From: Actinomadura litoris
Lineage (GTDB): Bacteria > Actinomycetota > Actinomycetes > Streptosporangiales > Streptosporangiaceae
Reading direction: 5' to 3'
DNA: 64,000 nucleotides
Assembly (NCBI RefSeq): GCF_009733595.1
Contig: NZ_WOFH01000004.1
Coordinates: 248,001-312,000, forward strand
The translations under genes and the position numbers were made by a program. The notes below the pieces were generated by a model. The model did not search any database and had not been told where the DNA came from. It saw only the letters and a list, made by a program, of their open reading frames with translations. Positions 34,194-43,158 of the stretch are shown here, piece by piece. Within the stretch, counting starts at the first letter, position 1, and each line of letters starts with the position of its first letter.

Positions 34194-35087
34194 TCACATC
34201 TGGTCGGCCAGGTTCCTGGCGGCTTCGACGGCGATGTCGATGGCCCGGGCCGCGAGTGGTGAGTGGTTGCGGCCGGCGGGCCAGCACAGGTACCACGTGC
34301 AGGTGGGCGATGGTCGCAACCGGTGGACGGTGAGCCGCTCGTCCGACCAGGCGTCCGAGCCGTAGAGGGCGAGCCACGGCAGGACCGCCGAGCCTATGCC
34401 CGCCCGCACCATCGACACGATGGTGTCGTGGCCGGTGGTCCGGAACACGATCCGGGGCCGGGCGCCGGCGTTCGCAAGCGCCCTCTCCAGCCATTTCTGG
34501 TGGGAGGTGGGCGGCCAGGCGACCATCGGGACATCGTCGAGCAGCTCGACCCCCACCGGGCCCTCGGGGAACGCGCCGGAGGCGGCCACCAGGAGGTGCG
34601 GCTCGTCGACGAGCCCGACGTGCTCGACGTCGCCGTCGATCCGGTCGTAGTGGAACAGCAGGTCGAGGTCCCCGATCCGCGGGTTCCTCGGATCCACCTC
34701 GGAGAGCCTGATGTCGCAGCCGGGGTGCTCGCTCAGCAGCCGGCGGACGACGGACGGGAGGATGAGCCTGGTCGCCCCCTGGAAGGTGCCGATGTCGATC
34801 CGGCCGTGGCCCGCGCGGTAGCGGTCGACGGCGTCGCCCAGCGCCTCGGCCTTCCTCAGCAGGTCGCGGCCGTGGGCGAGGACCACCTCACCGAGGGGCG
34901 TGATCCGTACCGGCCTGGGGCCTCCGGGACGGTCGAAGACGGCGCCGCCGACGGCCTTCTCCAGCGCGGCGATCTGCTGGCTCACCGACGACTGGGTGTA
35001 GCCGAGCCGGCCCGCCGCCCGTCCGAACGTCCCCTCCTCGGCGATGGCGGCCATGGTCCTGAGGTGGCGCAACTCCACGTCGGTCAT
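34194..35087 (-). CDS. LysR-family transcriptional regulator
   Basis: 297 residues from the ATG at 35087; an in-frame ATG at 35099 lies four codons upstream. HTH at 4-62: LRHLRTMAAIAEEGTFGRAA ... YTQSSVSQQIAALEKAVGGA. Effector domain from about 90 (HGRIDIGTFQGATRLILPSV). It is divergent from an MFS gene (35172), with an AT-rich dyad in the 84-base spacer, so it most likely activates or represses that transporter and perhaps the hydrolase-oxidoreductase-methyltransferase operon behind it. Confidence 0.92.
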   Translation of the reverse strand: MTDVELRHLRTMAAIAEEGTFGRAAGRLGYTQSSVSQQIAALEKAVGGAVFDRPGGPRPVRITPLGEVVLAHGRDLLRKAEALGDAVDRYRAGHGRIDIGTFQGATRLILPSVVRRLLSEHPGCDIRLSEVDPRNPRIGDLDLLFHYDRIDGDVEHVGLVDEPHLLVAASGAFPEGPVGVELLDDVPMVAWPPTSHQKWLERALANAGARPRIVFRTTGHDTIVSMVRAGIGSAVLPWLALYGSDAWSDERLTVHRLRPSPTCTWYLCWPAGRNHSPLAARAIDIAVEAARNLADQM

Positions 35088-35108
35088 GGCGATGAGCATA
35101 AACGGGAA

Positions 35109-35135
35109 GCGATCAATATGATCGGAATCAATCGC
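35109..35135. promoter_or_regulatory. Nested dyad between lysR and MFS genes
   Basis: GCGAT (35109-35113) pairs with ATCGC (35131-35135), and inside is ATCA-ATA-TGAT (35112-35122), close to the T-N11-A dyad bound by LysR proteins. It is the only AT-rich part of the divergent spacer. Confidence 0.5.
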
Positions 35136-35171
35136 TTTTCTTAATGAAGTGCCGCTCCTAGGGTCATCGGC

Positions 35172-36425
35172 ATGACGATCCACAGAGCTCCGGTGCGGCC
35201 GGACCTGCCGAACCTGGTCTGGGCCCTGGCGGCGACGCATTTCGTGAGCCGGGCCGGCGGGGCCGTGCAGTCGTTCCTCGTCCTCTACCTGACGCAGGAG
35301 CAGGGGCTGTCGCCGACGACCGCGGGCGCCGTCGTGGCGGCGGTCGGGGTCGGGGGCATCGGTTCACAGGTGCTCGGCGGCTGGCTGGGCGACCGGATCG
35401 GCCGGCGCCACACCATGCTGGCGGGGTTCCTCGGGACCACCGTGGCGATCGTCGCGCTCGGCTCGGCGGACACGCTGCCGGCGATCTGGGCGGCCGCGGT
35501 CGCCGTCGGGCTGATGACGGACCTGTTCCGCCCGGCCGGATCGGCCGCGGTGGCCGATCTCCCGCCACGGCAGCGGATCCGGGCCTTCGGGGTGCTGTTC
35601 TGGGCGACCAACCTCGGCTTCTCCGTGGCCACGGTCACCGCCGGGGCCCTGGCCCAGCACGGGTACGGGATGTTGTTCTGGATCAACGCCGTGGCCGCGG
35701 TCGCCGCGGCGCTGATCGTCTGGCGGCGGGTTCCCGAGACCCGCCCGCCGGCGCGGAGACAGCCCCGGCAGGCGCTGCTGCCGACGCTGGTACGCGACCG
35801 GCTGATGATCGCCATGGTGCTGCTCCACGTCGCCTACTTCACGCTGTTCCTACAGACGTTCGCGACGCTCCCGCTCGTCATGACGGCGGACGGGCACGGC
35901 CCCGCGACCTACGGCGCGGTGCTGGCCCTGAACGGCATCGTCATCGTCGCGGGCCAGCCGCTGGCCGTCCGGCTGCTCGGGGGCCGCGACCCCAGCACCG
36001 TGCTGGCCGTCTCCATGCTCATGGTCGGCGCCGGCGTCGGTGCGGGCGCCGTCGTGCACGGCGTCGCGGGTCAGGCGGCGTCGGTCCTGGTCTGGACGCT
36101 CGGGCAGATCGGCATCGCGGTCATGTTCGGCGCCACGTTCGCCGGCATCGCGCCGGCGGGGCTGCGCGGCAGGTACATGGGCGTCGCCTCCGCCGCCTGG
36201 AGCGCCGGCGCGATGCTCGGCCCGCTGGCGGGCACCGTCCTGCTCAACCATGCCGGACGGCCGGCCTTGGCGGTGGTGTGCGCGATCACCGGGATCGCGC
36301 TGTTCGCGGGGCAGCAGGCGCTCGGTCCGGCGCTGCGCTGCCGGACCGCGGCCCAGGAGCACCGGCGTCCGCCGGTCCACTGCGCGTCGGTTCGCGCCGG
36401 GCGACCGGCGTACGCGAACTCATGA
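35172..36425 (+). CDS. Major facilitator superfamily transporter
   Basis: 417 residues with about 12 membrane segments. The first is ALAATHFVSRAGGAVQSFLV. The motif-A loop WLGDRIGRRHTMLAG after helix 2 is well conserved, and PAGSAAVADLPPRQRIRAFG follows helix 4. It belongs to the MFS_1 drug-efflux type; the substrate is not apparent. The C-terminal 35 residues (RCRTAAQEHRRPPVHC...) are polar and poorly conserved-looking. It is divergent from LysR, and the hydrolase gene begins 34 bases downstream on the same strand, suggesting one operon. Confidence 0.88.
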   Translation: MTIHRAPVRPDLPNLVWALAATHFVSRAGGAVQSFLVLYLTQEQGLSPTTAGAVVAAVGVGGIGSQVLGGWLGDRIGRRHTMLAGFLGTTVAIVALGSADTLPAIWAAAVAVGLMTDLFRPAGSAAVADLPPRQRIRAFGVLFWATNLGFSVATVTAGALAQHGYGMLFWINAVAAVAAALIVWRRVPETRPPARRQPRQALLPTLVRDRLMIAMVLLHVAYFTLFLQTFATLPLVMTADGHGPATYGAVLALNGIVIVAGQPLAVRLLGGRDPSTVLAVSMLMVGAGVGAGAVVHGVAGQAASVLVWTLGQIGIAVMFGATFAGIAPAGLRGRYMGVASAAWSAGAMLGPLAGTVLLNHAGRPALAVVCAITGIALFAGQQALGPALRCRTAAQEHRRPPVHCASVRAGRPAYANS

Positions 36426-36459
36426 GTGACCGCATTCCAACGATGAGAGGAAAGGTTCG

Positions 36460-37158
36460 ATGAGCACCTTCGTATTGATCCACGGTGGGGGAGACGTCGG
36501 GTGGTACTGGCACCTGGTGGAGGCCGAACTGCGGGCGCGGGGGCACGACGTGGTGGCGCCCGATCTTCCCGCCGACGATGACGGGAAGACCCTGGTGGAC
36601 TACGCCGACGCCGTGATCGAGGCCGTCGCCGGGAAACGGGACCTGGTCGTGGTGGGCCACTCGTTCGGAGGCTTCACCGCCCCCCTGGTCGCCGATCGGC
36701 TCTCCGCCGACGCGCTGGTCCTGATCGCCGGCATGATCCCGAGCCCGGGGGAGTCGCCGGACGAATGGTGGTCCAACACCGGATGCGGCGCCGCCGTCAA
36801 GGAGCAGGCCGAGCGGGACGGCGGCCTCACCGGCAACCCGGACCCGTTCGTCAGCTTCTACCAGGACGTGCCGCGGAAGCTGGCCGAGGAGGCGCTGAGC
36901 AAGGAGCGCGCCCACCCGTCGAGGGCCGCGATGGCCGCTCCGTGGCCGCTGGACGCCTGGCCGGACGTGCCGACGAGGTTCGTCCTGTGCACCGAGGACC
37001 GCACCTTCCCGCCGGACTTCGTCCGGCGGCTGGTCGAGGAGCGGCTCGGCATCGTCCCGGACGAGATCGCCGCAGGCCACTGCGTCGCCCTCAGCCAACC
37101 CGAAGCGGTGGCGGACCTGCTGACCGGCTACGCGGACACGGAAGGGGCCCGATCATGA
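36460..37158 (+). CDS. Alpha/beta hydrolase
   Basis: 232 residues. Oxyanion motif LIHGGGDVGWYWHLVEAEL, nucleophile elbow G-H-S-F-G with S68, acid in VLCTEDRTFPP, and catalytic His in AGHCVALSQPEAVADLL. This resembles esterases of the EstC/salicylate-esterase/pyrethroid hydrolase-like group common in actinomycetes. Its stop overlaps the next start by 4 bases. Together with the oxidoreductase and methyltransferase it looks like a small catabolic or tailoring operon. The ester substrate is unknown. Confidence 0.9.
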   Translation: MSTFVLIHGGGDVGWYWHLVEAELRARGHDVVAPDLPADDDGKTLVDYADAVIEAVAGKRDLVVVGHSFGGFTAPLVADRLSADALVLIAGMIPSPGESPDEWWSNTGCGAAVKEQAERDGGLTGNPDPFVSFYQDVPRKLAEEALSKERAHPSRAAMAAPWPLDAWPDVPTRFVLCTEDRTFPPDFVRRLVEERLGIVPDEIAAGHCVALSQPEAVADLLTGYADTEGARS

Positions 37159-37982
37159 CCGGGTTGCGTTCGGCGCTGTGGCTGCCGATATTCGACGACC
37201 TCGCCGAACCGGCGGTGGTCGCGCGCCTGGCCGCCGAGGCCGAGGAGGCCGGCTGGCACGGCCTGTTCGTCTGGGACCACATCCGCTGGCGGTCCCCGGC
37301 CCAGCCGGTCGCGGACCCGTGGATCACGCTCGCCGCGGTGGCGACCGCCACCGAGAACCTCCGGTTCGGCCCGATGGTCACGCCGCTCGCCCGCCGCAGG
37401 CCGGCGAAGGTCGCCAAGGAGACCGCGACACTGGACCGGCTCAGCGGCGGCCGCCTCACCCTGGGCGTCGGACTCGGCAGCAACCGCTTCGCCGACGAGC
37501 TGCGCGCGACCGGCGAGGAACTCAGCGACCGCGAGCGCGGGCAGATGCTCGACGAGTCACTGGAGATCCTCACCGCCGCATGGTCCGGCGGGCCGGTGCA
37601 CCACCACGGCCGCCACCACACCGTCGACGGGGTCTCCTTCCTCCCTCGGCCGGTTCAGCGGCCCGGTGTGCCGGTGTGGGCGGCAGGGTTTCCCGGCAAC
37701 GCCAAACCGCTGCGCCGCGCCGCCCGGCACGACGGCTTCTTCCCCATCAACCTCGAACACCCGGACCAGGTCGCCGGCATCGCCGCGGCCATCACCGAAC
37801 TCCGCCAGGGGAACACGGCCCCGTACGACATCGCCGTCGCCCTCCCGCCCGCGACCGATCCGGCGCCCTTCGCCAAGGCGGGCGCCACCTGGTGGTTGGC
37901 GGAGTTCGATCCCGACACGGTGTCGCTGGACGAGGTACGGGGCGTCCTCCGCGAAGGCCCGGCGGAGCGGAACCACCGATGA
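37155..37982 (+). CDS. LLM-class (F420-type) oxidoreductase
   Basis: 275 residues. Luciferase-like barrel: LRSALWLPIFDDLAEPAVVA, GLFVWDHIRWRSPAQPVADP, TENLRFGPMVTPLARRRPAK, LDRLSGGRLTLGVGLGS and PVWAAGF. Most actinobacterial members with WDHI and GPMVTPL use F420; FMN cannot be excluded. It is shorter than average (about 300), lacking part of a late helix. Both ends overlap neighbours by ATGA, so it is translated together with the hydrolase and methyltransferase. The substrate is unknown. Confidence 0.9.
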   Translation: MTGLRSALWLPIFDDLAEPAVVARLAAEAEEAGWHGLFVWDHIRWRSPAQPVADPWITLAAVATATENLRFGPMVTPLARRRPAKVAKETATLDRLSGGRLTLGVGLGSNRFADELRATGEELSDRERGQMLDESLEILTAAWSGGPVHHHGRHHTVDGVSFLPRPVQRPGVPVWAAGFPGNAKPLRRAARHDGFFPINLEHPDQVAGIAAAITELRQGNTAPYDIAVALPPATDPAPFAKAGATWWLAEFDPDTVSLDEVRGVLREGPAERNHR

Positions 37983-38752
37983 CCGTGACGTCGAAAGGCC
38001 AGCACACCGAGCTGTTCGACTACGACGCGGAACTGCGCCTGCACAACGAGCACTTCCGCGCCGCCGCCCGCGTCGGCCCCGGCGACCGGGTGCTCGACGT
38101 CGGCTGCGGCACGGGCCAGTCCACCCGCGAGGCCGCCCGCGCCGCCGTCAACGGCAGCGCGCTGGGCATCGACGTCTCCGCGCGAATGCTCGAACGGGCC
38201 CGCCGGCTCAGCGACGTCCAAGGACTGACCAACGTCACCTACCAGCAGGCGGATGCCCAGGCACACCGCTTCCCACCGGCGCGCTTCGACCTCTGCGTCA
38301 GCAGGTTCGGAGCGATGTTCTTCGCCGACCCGGTCCCCGCGTTCACCAATATCGGGCGCGCCCTACGGCCCGGAGCGCGCCTGGTGCTGCTGGTCTGGCA
38401 AGACCGCGACCGCAACGAGTGGGCCTCCACGCTCTCCCGGATCCGCGCCACCCCCAGCCCGGCCCCCTTCTCTCTCGCCGACCCGTCCACCACGAAAGGC
38501 ATCCTTACGGCAGCGGGCTTCACGGAAGTCGACTTCACCGACGTGCACGAGCCCGTGTACTACGGCCCGGACGCCGCGACGGCCCTCGACAACGTGCTCC
38601 ACCTGGCGGAACTCAAAGACCTGCTCACCGCCCCCGGTGCCGCGAAGACCGGTCGGGCACGCGCGCGACTGCGCACCACCCTCGCCGCCCACGCCACCGA
38701 CGACGGCGTGTACTTCGACTCACGCGCCTGGCTCATCACAGCCCGCTACTAG
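37979..38752 (+). CDS. SAM-dependent methyltransferase (class I)
   Basis: 257 residues. The SAM-binding glycine motif VLDVGCGTGQSTREAARAA lies at about 38-56, the acidic loop GIDVSARMLERAR at about 63-75, and motif III is RFDLCVSRFGAMFFADP. UbiE/methyltransf_11 type. The last gene of the ATGA-coupled operon starting at 36460. It could methylate the product of the hydrolase/oxidoreductase pair; no acceptor can be named. A GC-rich hairpin (38849-38876) follows. Confidence 0.9.
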   Translation: MTVTSKGQHTELFDYDAELRLHNEHFRAAARVGPGDRVLDVGCGTGQSTREAARAAVNGSALGIDVSARMLERARRLSDVQGLTNVTYQQADAQAHRFPPARFDLCVSRFGAMFFADPVPAFTNIGRALRPGARLVLLVWQDRDRNEWASTLSRIRATPSPAPFSLADPSTTKGILTAAGFTEVDFTDVHEPVYYGPDAATALDNVLHLAELKDLLTAPGAAKTGRARARLRTTLAAHATDDGVYFDSRAWLITARY

Positions 38753-39105
38753 CCGCTACCCAGGGTCAGCCTCGCGCCCCTGACACTCACCGCCAGGAAC
38801 CCCGCACCCACCGTCGGGGAACCGCACCTGGACGATGCGGTCGTCGTCGCGGGCCCATACCCGACAGTGGGCCCGCATCGCCCTCTAATCGACAATTGGG
38901 CCGGGCTCGGACAGATGTGGCAACTCTTAGCATCCATTGGGCACCCGGCACAGGGCATCCCCTTTGTCGGCATCAGAAGATCGTTCTGAGCGTCTTGGCG
39001 TCATCCATAGCCAATCGACGATTCAAAGGCTCCTCACCCATCGCGCGGCTACACTACGGCACAGCCAGCGGGCTTGACCCCTACAAGCGAGGTGCGTGTG
39101 GCCAG
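38753..39105. other. Intergenic region with terminator hairpin
   Basis: 353 bases between the methyltransferase and the membrane protein. Contains the hairpin at 38849-38876 and then lower-GC sequence (38890-39060) expected to hold the promoter of the downstream gene; no clear -35/-10 pair was chosen. No gene seen. Confidence 0.55.
38849..38876. terminator. Hairpin terminator after methyltransferase operon
   Basis: GCGGGCCCA (38849-38857) and its complement (38868-38876) form a perfect 9-bp stem with a 10-base loop, about 100 bases after the operon stop. No T-run, as usual here. Confidence 0.6.
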
Positions 39106-39873
39106 GTGAGCGAGGACGGCACCGAAGGTGAAGGGCGACACAGCGAAGCGTCACGACTTGCGAGGCAACTCTCCTCACCCCAGGTGCTATCCGGAGTGGC
39201 GGCCACCCTGATTTCCACGGTGATCATAAAATTCCTCGGCAAGCTGAACATCGCCTCGGTCACCCTGATCATCAGCGTGACCGCGCTGGTGGCTTCCGTC
39301 GCCGCCCTCAACCGCATCCACCGAGATGGCGGCAGGGTCATCTTCTGGGCGGCCGCGGCCACGACGATTATCAGTTCGGTGGTCTTGGCGGGCGCGGCAG
39401 GCTGGCTCCTCAAGCTGCGTCCCGAGGGCCAGGGCGCTGCCCCGGCGAACTCGCCCGCCGCGACCGCCACCGTGACGCTCACCCCACCTCCGTTCATGAA
39501 GCTGAACGACAACTTCTCGGTGGGTGAATGCGTGCTGGCGCCGCAAGTGCACCAGCAGAACAAGGAAATACCGGACCGCCTGAACACGGTCTCCTGCTTG
39601 GCCGCCCACGACGCCGAAGTCTACTTCGTCGGCGATATCTGGCCCTCCGGGCAATCACACCCTGGCGAGGTGAAGGTGAACGAGCGCACCGACCGGTGGT
39701 GCGACGATTCCTTCCGGAAATACATCCAGACATCTTCGAAAGACTCCATCTTTGACTACGATTACTGGTACCCGGATCGCGATGAATGGACAAAGGGGGA
39801 TCGCCGCGTCATCTGCATCGCCTTCCTGCCGGGCAAATCCCTCAACTATTCGATCAGGGGGATGCGGCAATAG
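39106..39873 (+). CDS. Membrane protein with septum-formation-like extracellular domain
   Basis: 255 residues from a GTG (GAGGT upstream). Three membrane helices at about 28-45, 50-68 and 79-101, a proline/threonine-rich linker (102-128), then an extracellular domain with four cysteines (C142, C164, C199, C237). The pattern VGECVLAP ... NTVSCLAAHDAEVYFV ... RTDRWCDDSFRKYI ... WTKGDRRVICIAFL matches the actinobacterial septum-formation (Septum_form) domain. Codon use is less G/C-biased than in the neighbours (several AT-ending codons), hinting at different origin. The role is unknown; a cell-envelope location is expected. Confidence 0.8.
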   Translation: MSEDGTEGEGRHSEASRLARQLSSPQVLSGVAATLISTVIIKFLGKLNIASVTLIISVTALVASVAALNRIHRDGGRVIFWAAAATTIISSVVLAGAAGWLLKLRPEGQGAAPANSPAATATVTLTPPPFMKLNDNFSVGECVLAPQVHQQNKEIPDRLNTVSCLAAHDAEVYFVGDIWPSGQSHPGEVKVNERTDRWCDDSFRKYIQTSSKDSIFDYDYWYPDRDEWTKGDRRVICIAFLPGKSLNYSIRGMRQ

Positions 39874-39890
39874 CGTGGATCACCTCAGCG

Positions 39891-40112
39891 GTGGCGGGCG
39901 GACGACGGATCCGGAGGCTCGCCGACCCTGTGGCCACCGCGCTGACCCTTCGCGAGCGGGGAAGCCCGTCCAAGACGTCCAGGCCGGGGGACGGGGGAGG
40001 ACTCGGTCGCGGAGGACGGCGGGCGCCGGTGTGGTCCAGGGAACAGGCGGACGCGGTGGTCGCGATGCTCTCGGCGGGGTCGCGCCGTTTGTTCGGCTCG
40101 AACAACGGCTAA
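39891..40112 (+). CDS. Possible small hypothetical protein
   Basis: 73 residues from a GTG at 39891 to TAA at 40112. About 85 percent of third positions are G or C, and the end REQADAVVAMLSAGSRRLFG reads like a real helix, but no ribosome site is visible and no family is recognised. It fills the gap between the septum-like gene and the phosphatase gene. It may equally be leader sequence. Confidence 0.28.
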   Translation: MAGGRRIRRLADPVATALTLRERGSPSKTSRPGDGGGLGRGGRRAPVWSREQADAVVAMLSAGSRRLFGSNNG

Positions 40113-40177
40113 TATCTGCGCTGCGTTGATTGATCGCCGATGCGACCCGCGTCCTGGACCAGGGTTGGGAGAGAACT

Positions 40178-41437
40178 GTGGCCGGTCATCTGGACGCCGT
40201 CTCCCCCGAGACGGTTACATCCACGGCCGAGCGGGTCGCGGGGAACGCCGCCGCGTTCCCCGACGCCCCGCGTGATCTGGAGGGTCTGTCCGTGCTGCTC
40301 GTGGAGGACGACCCGGCCGATGCGATCCTGGTCGAGGACACCCTCGCCGACACCGGCATGCGCGTCGACCTGCGGTGGGTGCGGTCGCTTCCGGAGGCGC
40401 ACGAGCCGCTGACCGCCTCCCCGGCCCCCGACTGCGTCCTGCTCGACCTGAACCTGGGCGAGTCGCAGGGGCTGTCGGTGCTGCGGCGGGTCCTCGGATG
40501 GGCGCCGGGCGTGACGGTGGTGGTCCTGACCGGGCTGGCCGAGTCGCAGGCCGGGACGGCCGCGGTCGCCGCGGGCGCGCAGGACTACCTGTTCAAGGGG
40601 CAACTGGAGCCGGACGGGCTCGGTCGGGCGATCCGGTACGCGGTGCAGCGCCGGCAGGCGCAGCAGGCGGTCGCGGCGCTCCAGGTCGAGCAGATGCGGG
40701 CGCAGGAGAACGCCCGGCTGGAGCGGGGGCTGCTGCCGACTCCGCGGGTGGCCGATCCGCGGCTGCGGGTGGTGGCCCGCTACCGGCCGGGACGGGCGCA
40801 GTCGCTGCTGGGCGGCGACTTCTACGACGTGATGGAGACCAGCGACGGGCGGGTGCACGCGGTGATCGGCGACGTGGCCGGGCACGACCCGGCCTCGGCG
40901 GCGCTCGGTGTCAGCCTGCGGGTCGGCTGGCGCTCGTTCATCCTGGCCGGGATCCGCGGGGTCCGGCTGGTCGAGCTGCTGGAGGATCTGCTGGTCGCCG
41001 AGCGCGACGGCACGGAGACCTTCGTCACGCTCACCACGGTGACGGCGCTCCCGGGCGATCCGACGGCGCGGATCGTGCGCGCCGGGCACCCGGGGTTCCT
41101 CGTCCACGGCGGCGGGTCGGTGGAGCTGGTCCAGCCGCCGGGCGGGCTCGGGGTCGGCATGGTCCCGGGGATGGGCGCCTGGCAGGAGCACGAGGTCTCG
41201 CTCCCGGACGGCGCGTCCATGGTGCTGTTCACCGACGGCCTGTTCGAGGGGCAGATCAGCGCCGACGGGCAACGCCTGGACGTCTCGGGGCTCGTCCAGA
41301 TCGCGCGGCGCCACCGCGACCGCGCCCCCGTGCCCTTCGTCGACGCGCTCATCGCCGACGTCGAGACGGCGTCGGCTCCGCACGGCGGCCTCGACGACGA
41401 TGTCGCCGTCATCCACCTGGGATGGACCACCGCATGA
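40178..41437 (+). CDS. Response regulator with PP2C (SpoIIE/RsbU-type) phosphatase domain
   Basis: 419 residues from a GTG with GGGAGAG upstream. Receiver at about 37-155: LSVLLVEDDPADAILVEDTL, D90 (VLLDLNLG), and K in DYLFKGQ. A linker helix leads to a PPM phosphatase domain at about 210-419 with the manganese motifs GGDFYDV, GDVAGHDP, LFTDGLFE and GGLDDDVAVI. Such proteins dephosphorylate STAS anti-anti-sigma factors once their receiver is phosphorylated. The next two genes (kinase, receiver) are ATGA-coupled, and a STAS gene lies just beyond, giving a complete partner-switch input module. Confidence 0.93.
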   Translation: MAGHLDAVSPETVTSTAERVAGNAAAFPDAPRDLEGLSVLLVEDDPADAILVEDTLADTGMRVDLRWVRSLPEAHEPLTASPAPDCVLLDLNLGESQGLSVLRRVLGWAPGVTVVVLTGLAESQAGTAAVAAGAQDYLFKGQLEPDGLGRAIRYAVQRRQAQQAVAALQVEQMRAQENARLERGLLPTPRVADPRLRVVARYRPGRAQSLLGGDFYDVMETSDGRVHAVIGDVAGHDPASAALGVSLRVGWRSFILAGIRGVRLVELLEDLLVAERDGTETFVTLTTVTALPGDPTARIVRAGHPGFLVHGGGSVELVQPPGGLGVGMVPGMGAWQEHEVSLPDGASMVLFTDGLFEGQISADGQRLDVSGLVQIARRHRDRAPVPFVDALIADVETASAPHGGLDDDVAVIHLGWTTA

Positions 41438-43158
41438 ACGCTTCGAACGACACGGCCTCCGGTGCTCGTCCCGCCTCCTCTCCCGGCCGGCGGGGGCTGA
41501 GCGTCCGGTCGTGGTTCATGCTCGCCGCGCTGATCATCGGTGTGCTCACCCTGACCGCCGCGCTGGTGGTGCACTCCCAGCTCGAACGGACCAGCCGCGC
41601 CTCCGACCGGCTGGTGGACCGCATCGCGCCGGCCCAGATCGAGGCGGCCCGGTCGCAGATGGCCATGCTGAACCAGGAGACCGGAGTCCGCGGCTACGCG
41701 CTGTCCGGCGACCGGCAGTACCTGCGGCCCTACACCGATGGGCTGGCCACCGAGCGCGAGTCCACCGACCGGCTGCGCCAGCTGCTGGCGGACGAGCCGC
41801 GGCTGCTCGCCGACGTGGAGGCCGCGCAGCGAGCGATCCAGACCTGGCGCCGCGACTACGGCTCCGTCGTGATCGGGCAGGTCGCCGAGCGCGGCCCCGG
41901 GAAGGACGCGTCCGCCACCGCCTCGCGGGGCAAACCCGCCTTCGACGCCGTCCGCGCCACGTGGGTCGTACAGAACGGGCACCTGAGCGAGGCCCGCGCC
42001 GAGGGGCACGCCGAGTTGCGGCACACCCGCACCGTGCGGAACTGGACGATGGCGGCGTTGTTCGCGGTGCTGCTGATCACCGCGGTGCTGCTGGCGGGGC
42101 TGCTGCACTACACGGTGGGCCGGCCGCTGCGGATGCTGCGCGCCGCGTCCCGGCGGGTCGCCGACGGCGACTTCTCCCATGAGATCGAGGCGCACGGGCC
42201 CGCCGACGTCCGCGACGTCGCCGACGCGGTGGAGGCGATGCGGCAGCGCATCACCCTCGCGCTGGAGGAGTCCACCGCGCGGGAGCGGCTGCTGCGGCAC
42301 CGCACCGAGGAGCTGGACGCCCAGACGGTGGAGCTGCGCCGCTCCAACGCCGAGCTGGAGCAGTTCGCCTATGTCGCCAGCCACGACCTGCAGGAGCCGC
42401 TGCGCAAGGTCGCCTCGTTCTCCCAGATGCTGGAACGCCGCTACGCCGACCAACTGGACGACCGGGCCCGCCAGTACATCGGGTTCGCCGTGGACGGCGC
42501 CAAGCGCATGCAGGTGCTGATCAACGACCTGCTGACCTTCTCCCGGGTCGGCCGCCTGAACCAGCAGCGGCAGGAGACCGCGCTGCGCGCGCCGCTGGAA
42601 CGCGCCCTGGACAACCTCGACGACGTCCTCACCGGGGCCGACGCCCGGGTCGAGGTGCCGGACGACCTGCCGACGCTCACCGCGGACCCGATGCTGCTGA
42701 CGATGCTGTGGCAGAACCTCATCGGCAACGCGGTCAAGTTCCGGGATCCCGAGCGCCCGGCGGTCGTCACGATCGGCTGCGCCCGGGAGGACGACCTGTG
42801 GCATCTGACGGTCACCGACAACGGCATCGGCATCGCCGCCGACTACGCCGAGAAGATCTTCGTGATCTTCCAGCGGCTGCACAGCCGCGAGGCCTACAGC
42901 GGCACGGGCATCGGCCTCGCGCTCTGCAAGAAGATCGTCGAATACCACGGGGGGAAGATCTGGCTCGACCCCGATTACCACGACGGAGCCCGCTTCCACT
43001 TCACCCTCGCCGCCCAGACGGACACGGCCGATCCCGACGATCCCGAGCCGGCCGCCGACGAGGCCGACGCCCGACCGCGCACCGCGGACGCCGACCCCGC
43101 CAGTACGGTGAACGACGATCCGTCCTCCACCGCCGACCCGCAAGGAGCCACCCGATGA
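41434..43158 (+). CDS. Sensor histidine kinase with CHASE3 and HAMP domains
   Basis: 574 residues. TM1 about 28-47; extracellular CHASE3 domain about 48-203 (ERTSRASDRLVDRIAPAQIE, LNQETGVRGYALSGDRQYL); TM2 about 205-226; HAMP about 227-280. The DHp helix FAYVASHDLQEPLRKVASFS puts the histidine at H317, the bacteriophytochrome/Cph1-like type. HATPase: NLIGNAVKFRDPE, DNGIGI, GTGIGLALCKKIVEYHGGKI. A disordered acidic tail (about 530-574) follows. Overlaps of 4 bases on both sides link it to the PP2C-receiver protein and to the small receiver. Confidence 0.94.
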   Translation: MNASNDTASGARPASSPGRRGLSVRSWFMLAALIIGVLTLTAALVVHSQLERTSRASDRLVDRIAPAQIEAARSQMAMLNQETGVRGYALSGDRQYLRPYTDGLATERESTDRLRQLLADEPRLLADVEAAQRAIQTWRRDYGSVVIGQVAERGPGKDASATASRGKPAFDAVRATWVVQNGHLSEARAEGHAELRHTRTVRNWTMAALFAVLLITAVLLAGLLHYTVGRPLRMLRAASRRVADGDFSHEIEAHGPADVRDVADAVEAMRQRITLALEESTARERLLRHRTEELDAQTVELRRSNAELEQFAYVASHDLQEPLRKVASFSQMLERRYADQLDDRARQYIGFAVDGAKRMQVLINDLLTFSRVGRLNQQRQETALRAPLERALDNLDDVLTGADARVEVPDDLPTLTADPMLLTMLWQNLIGNAVKFRDPERPAVVTIGCAREDDLWHLTVTDNGIGIAADYAEKIFVIFQRLHSREAYSGTGIGLALCKKIVEYHGGKIWLDPDYHDGARFHFTLAAQTDTADPDDPEPAADEADARPRTADADPASTVNDDPSSTADPQGATR

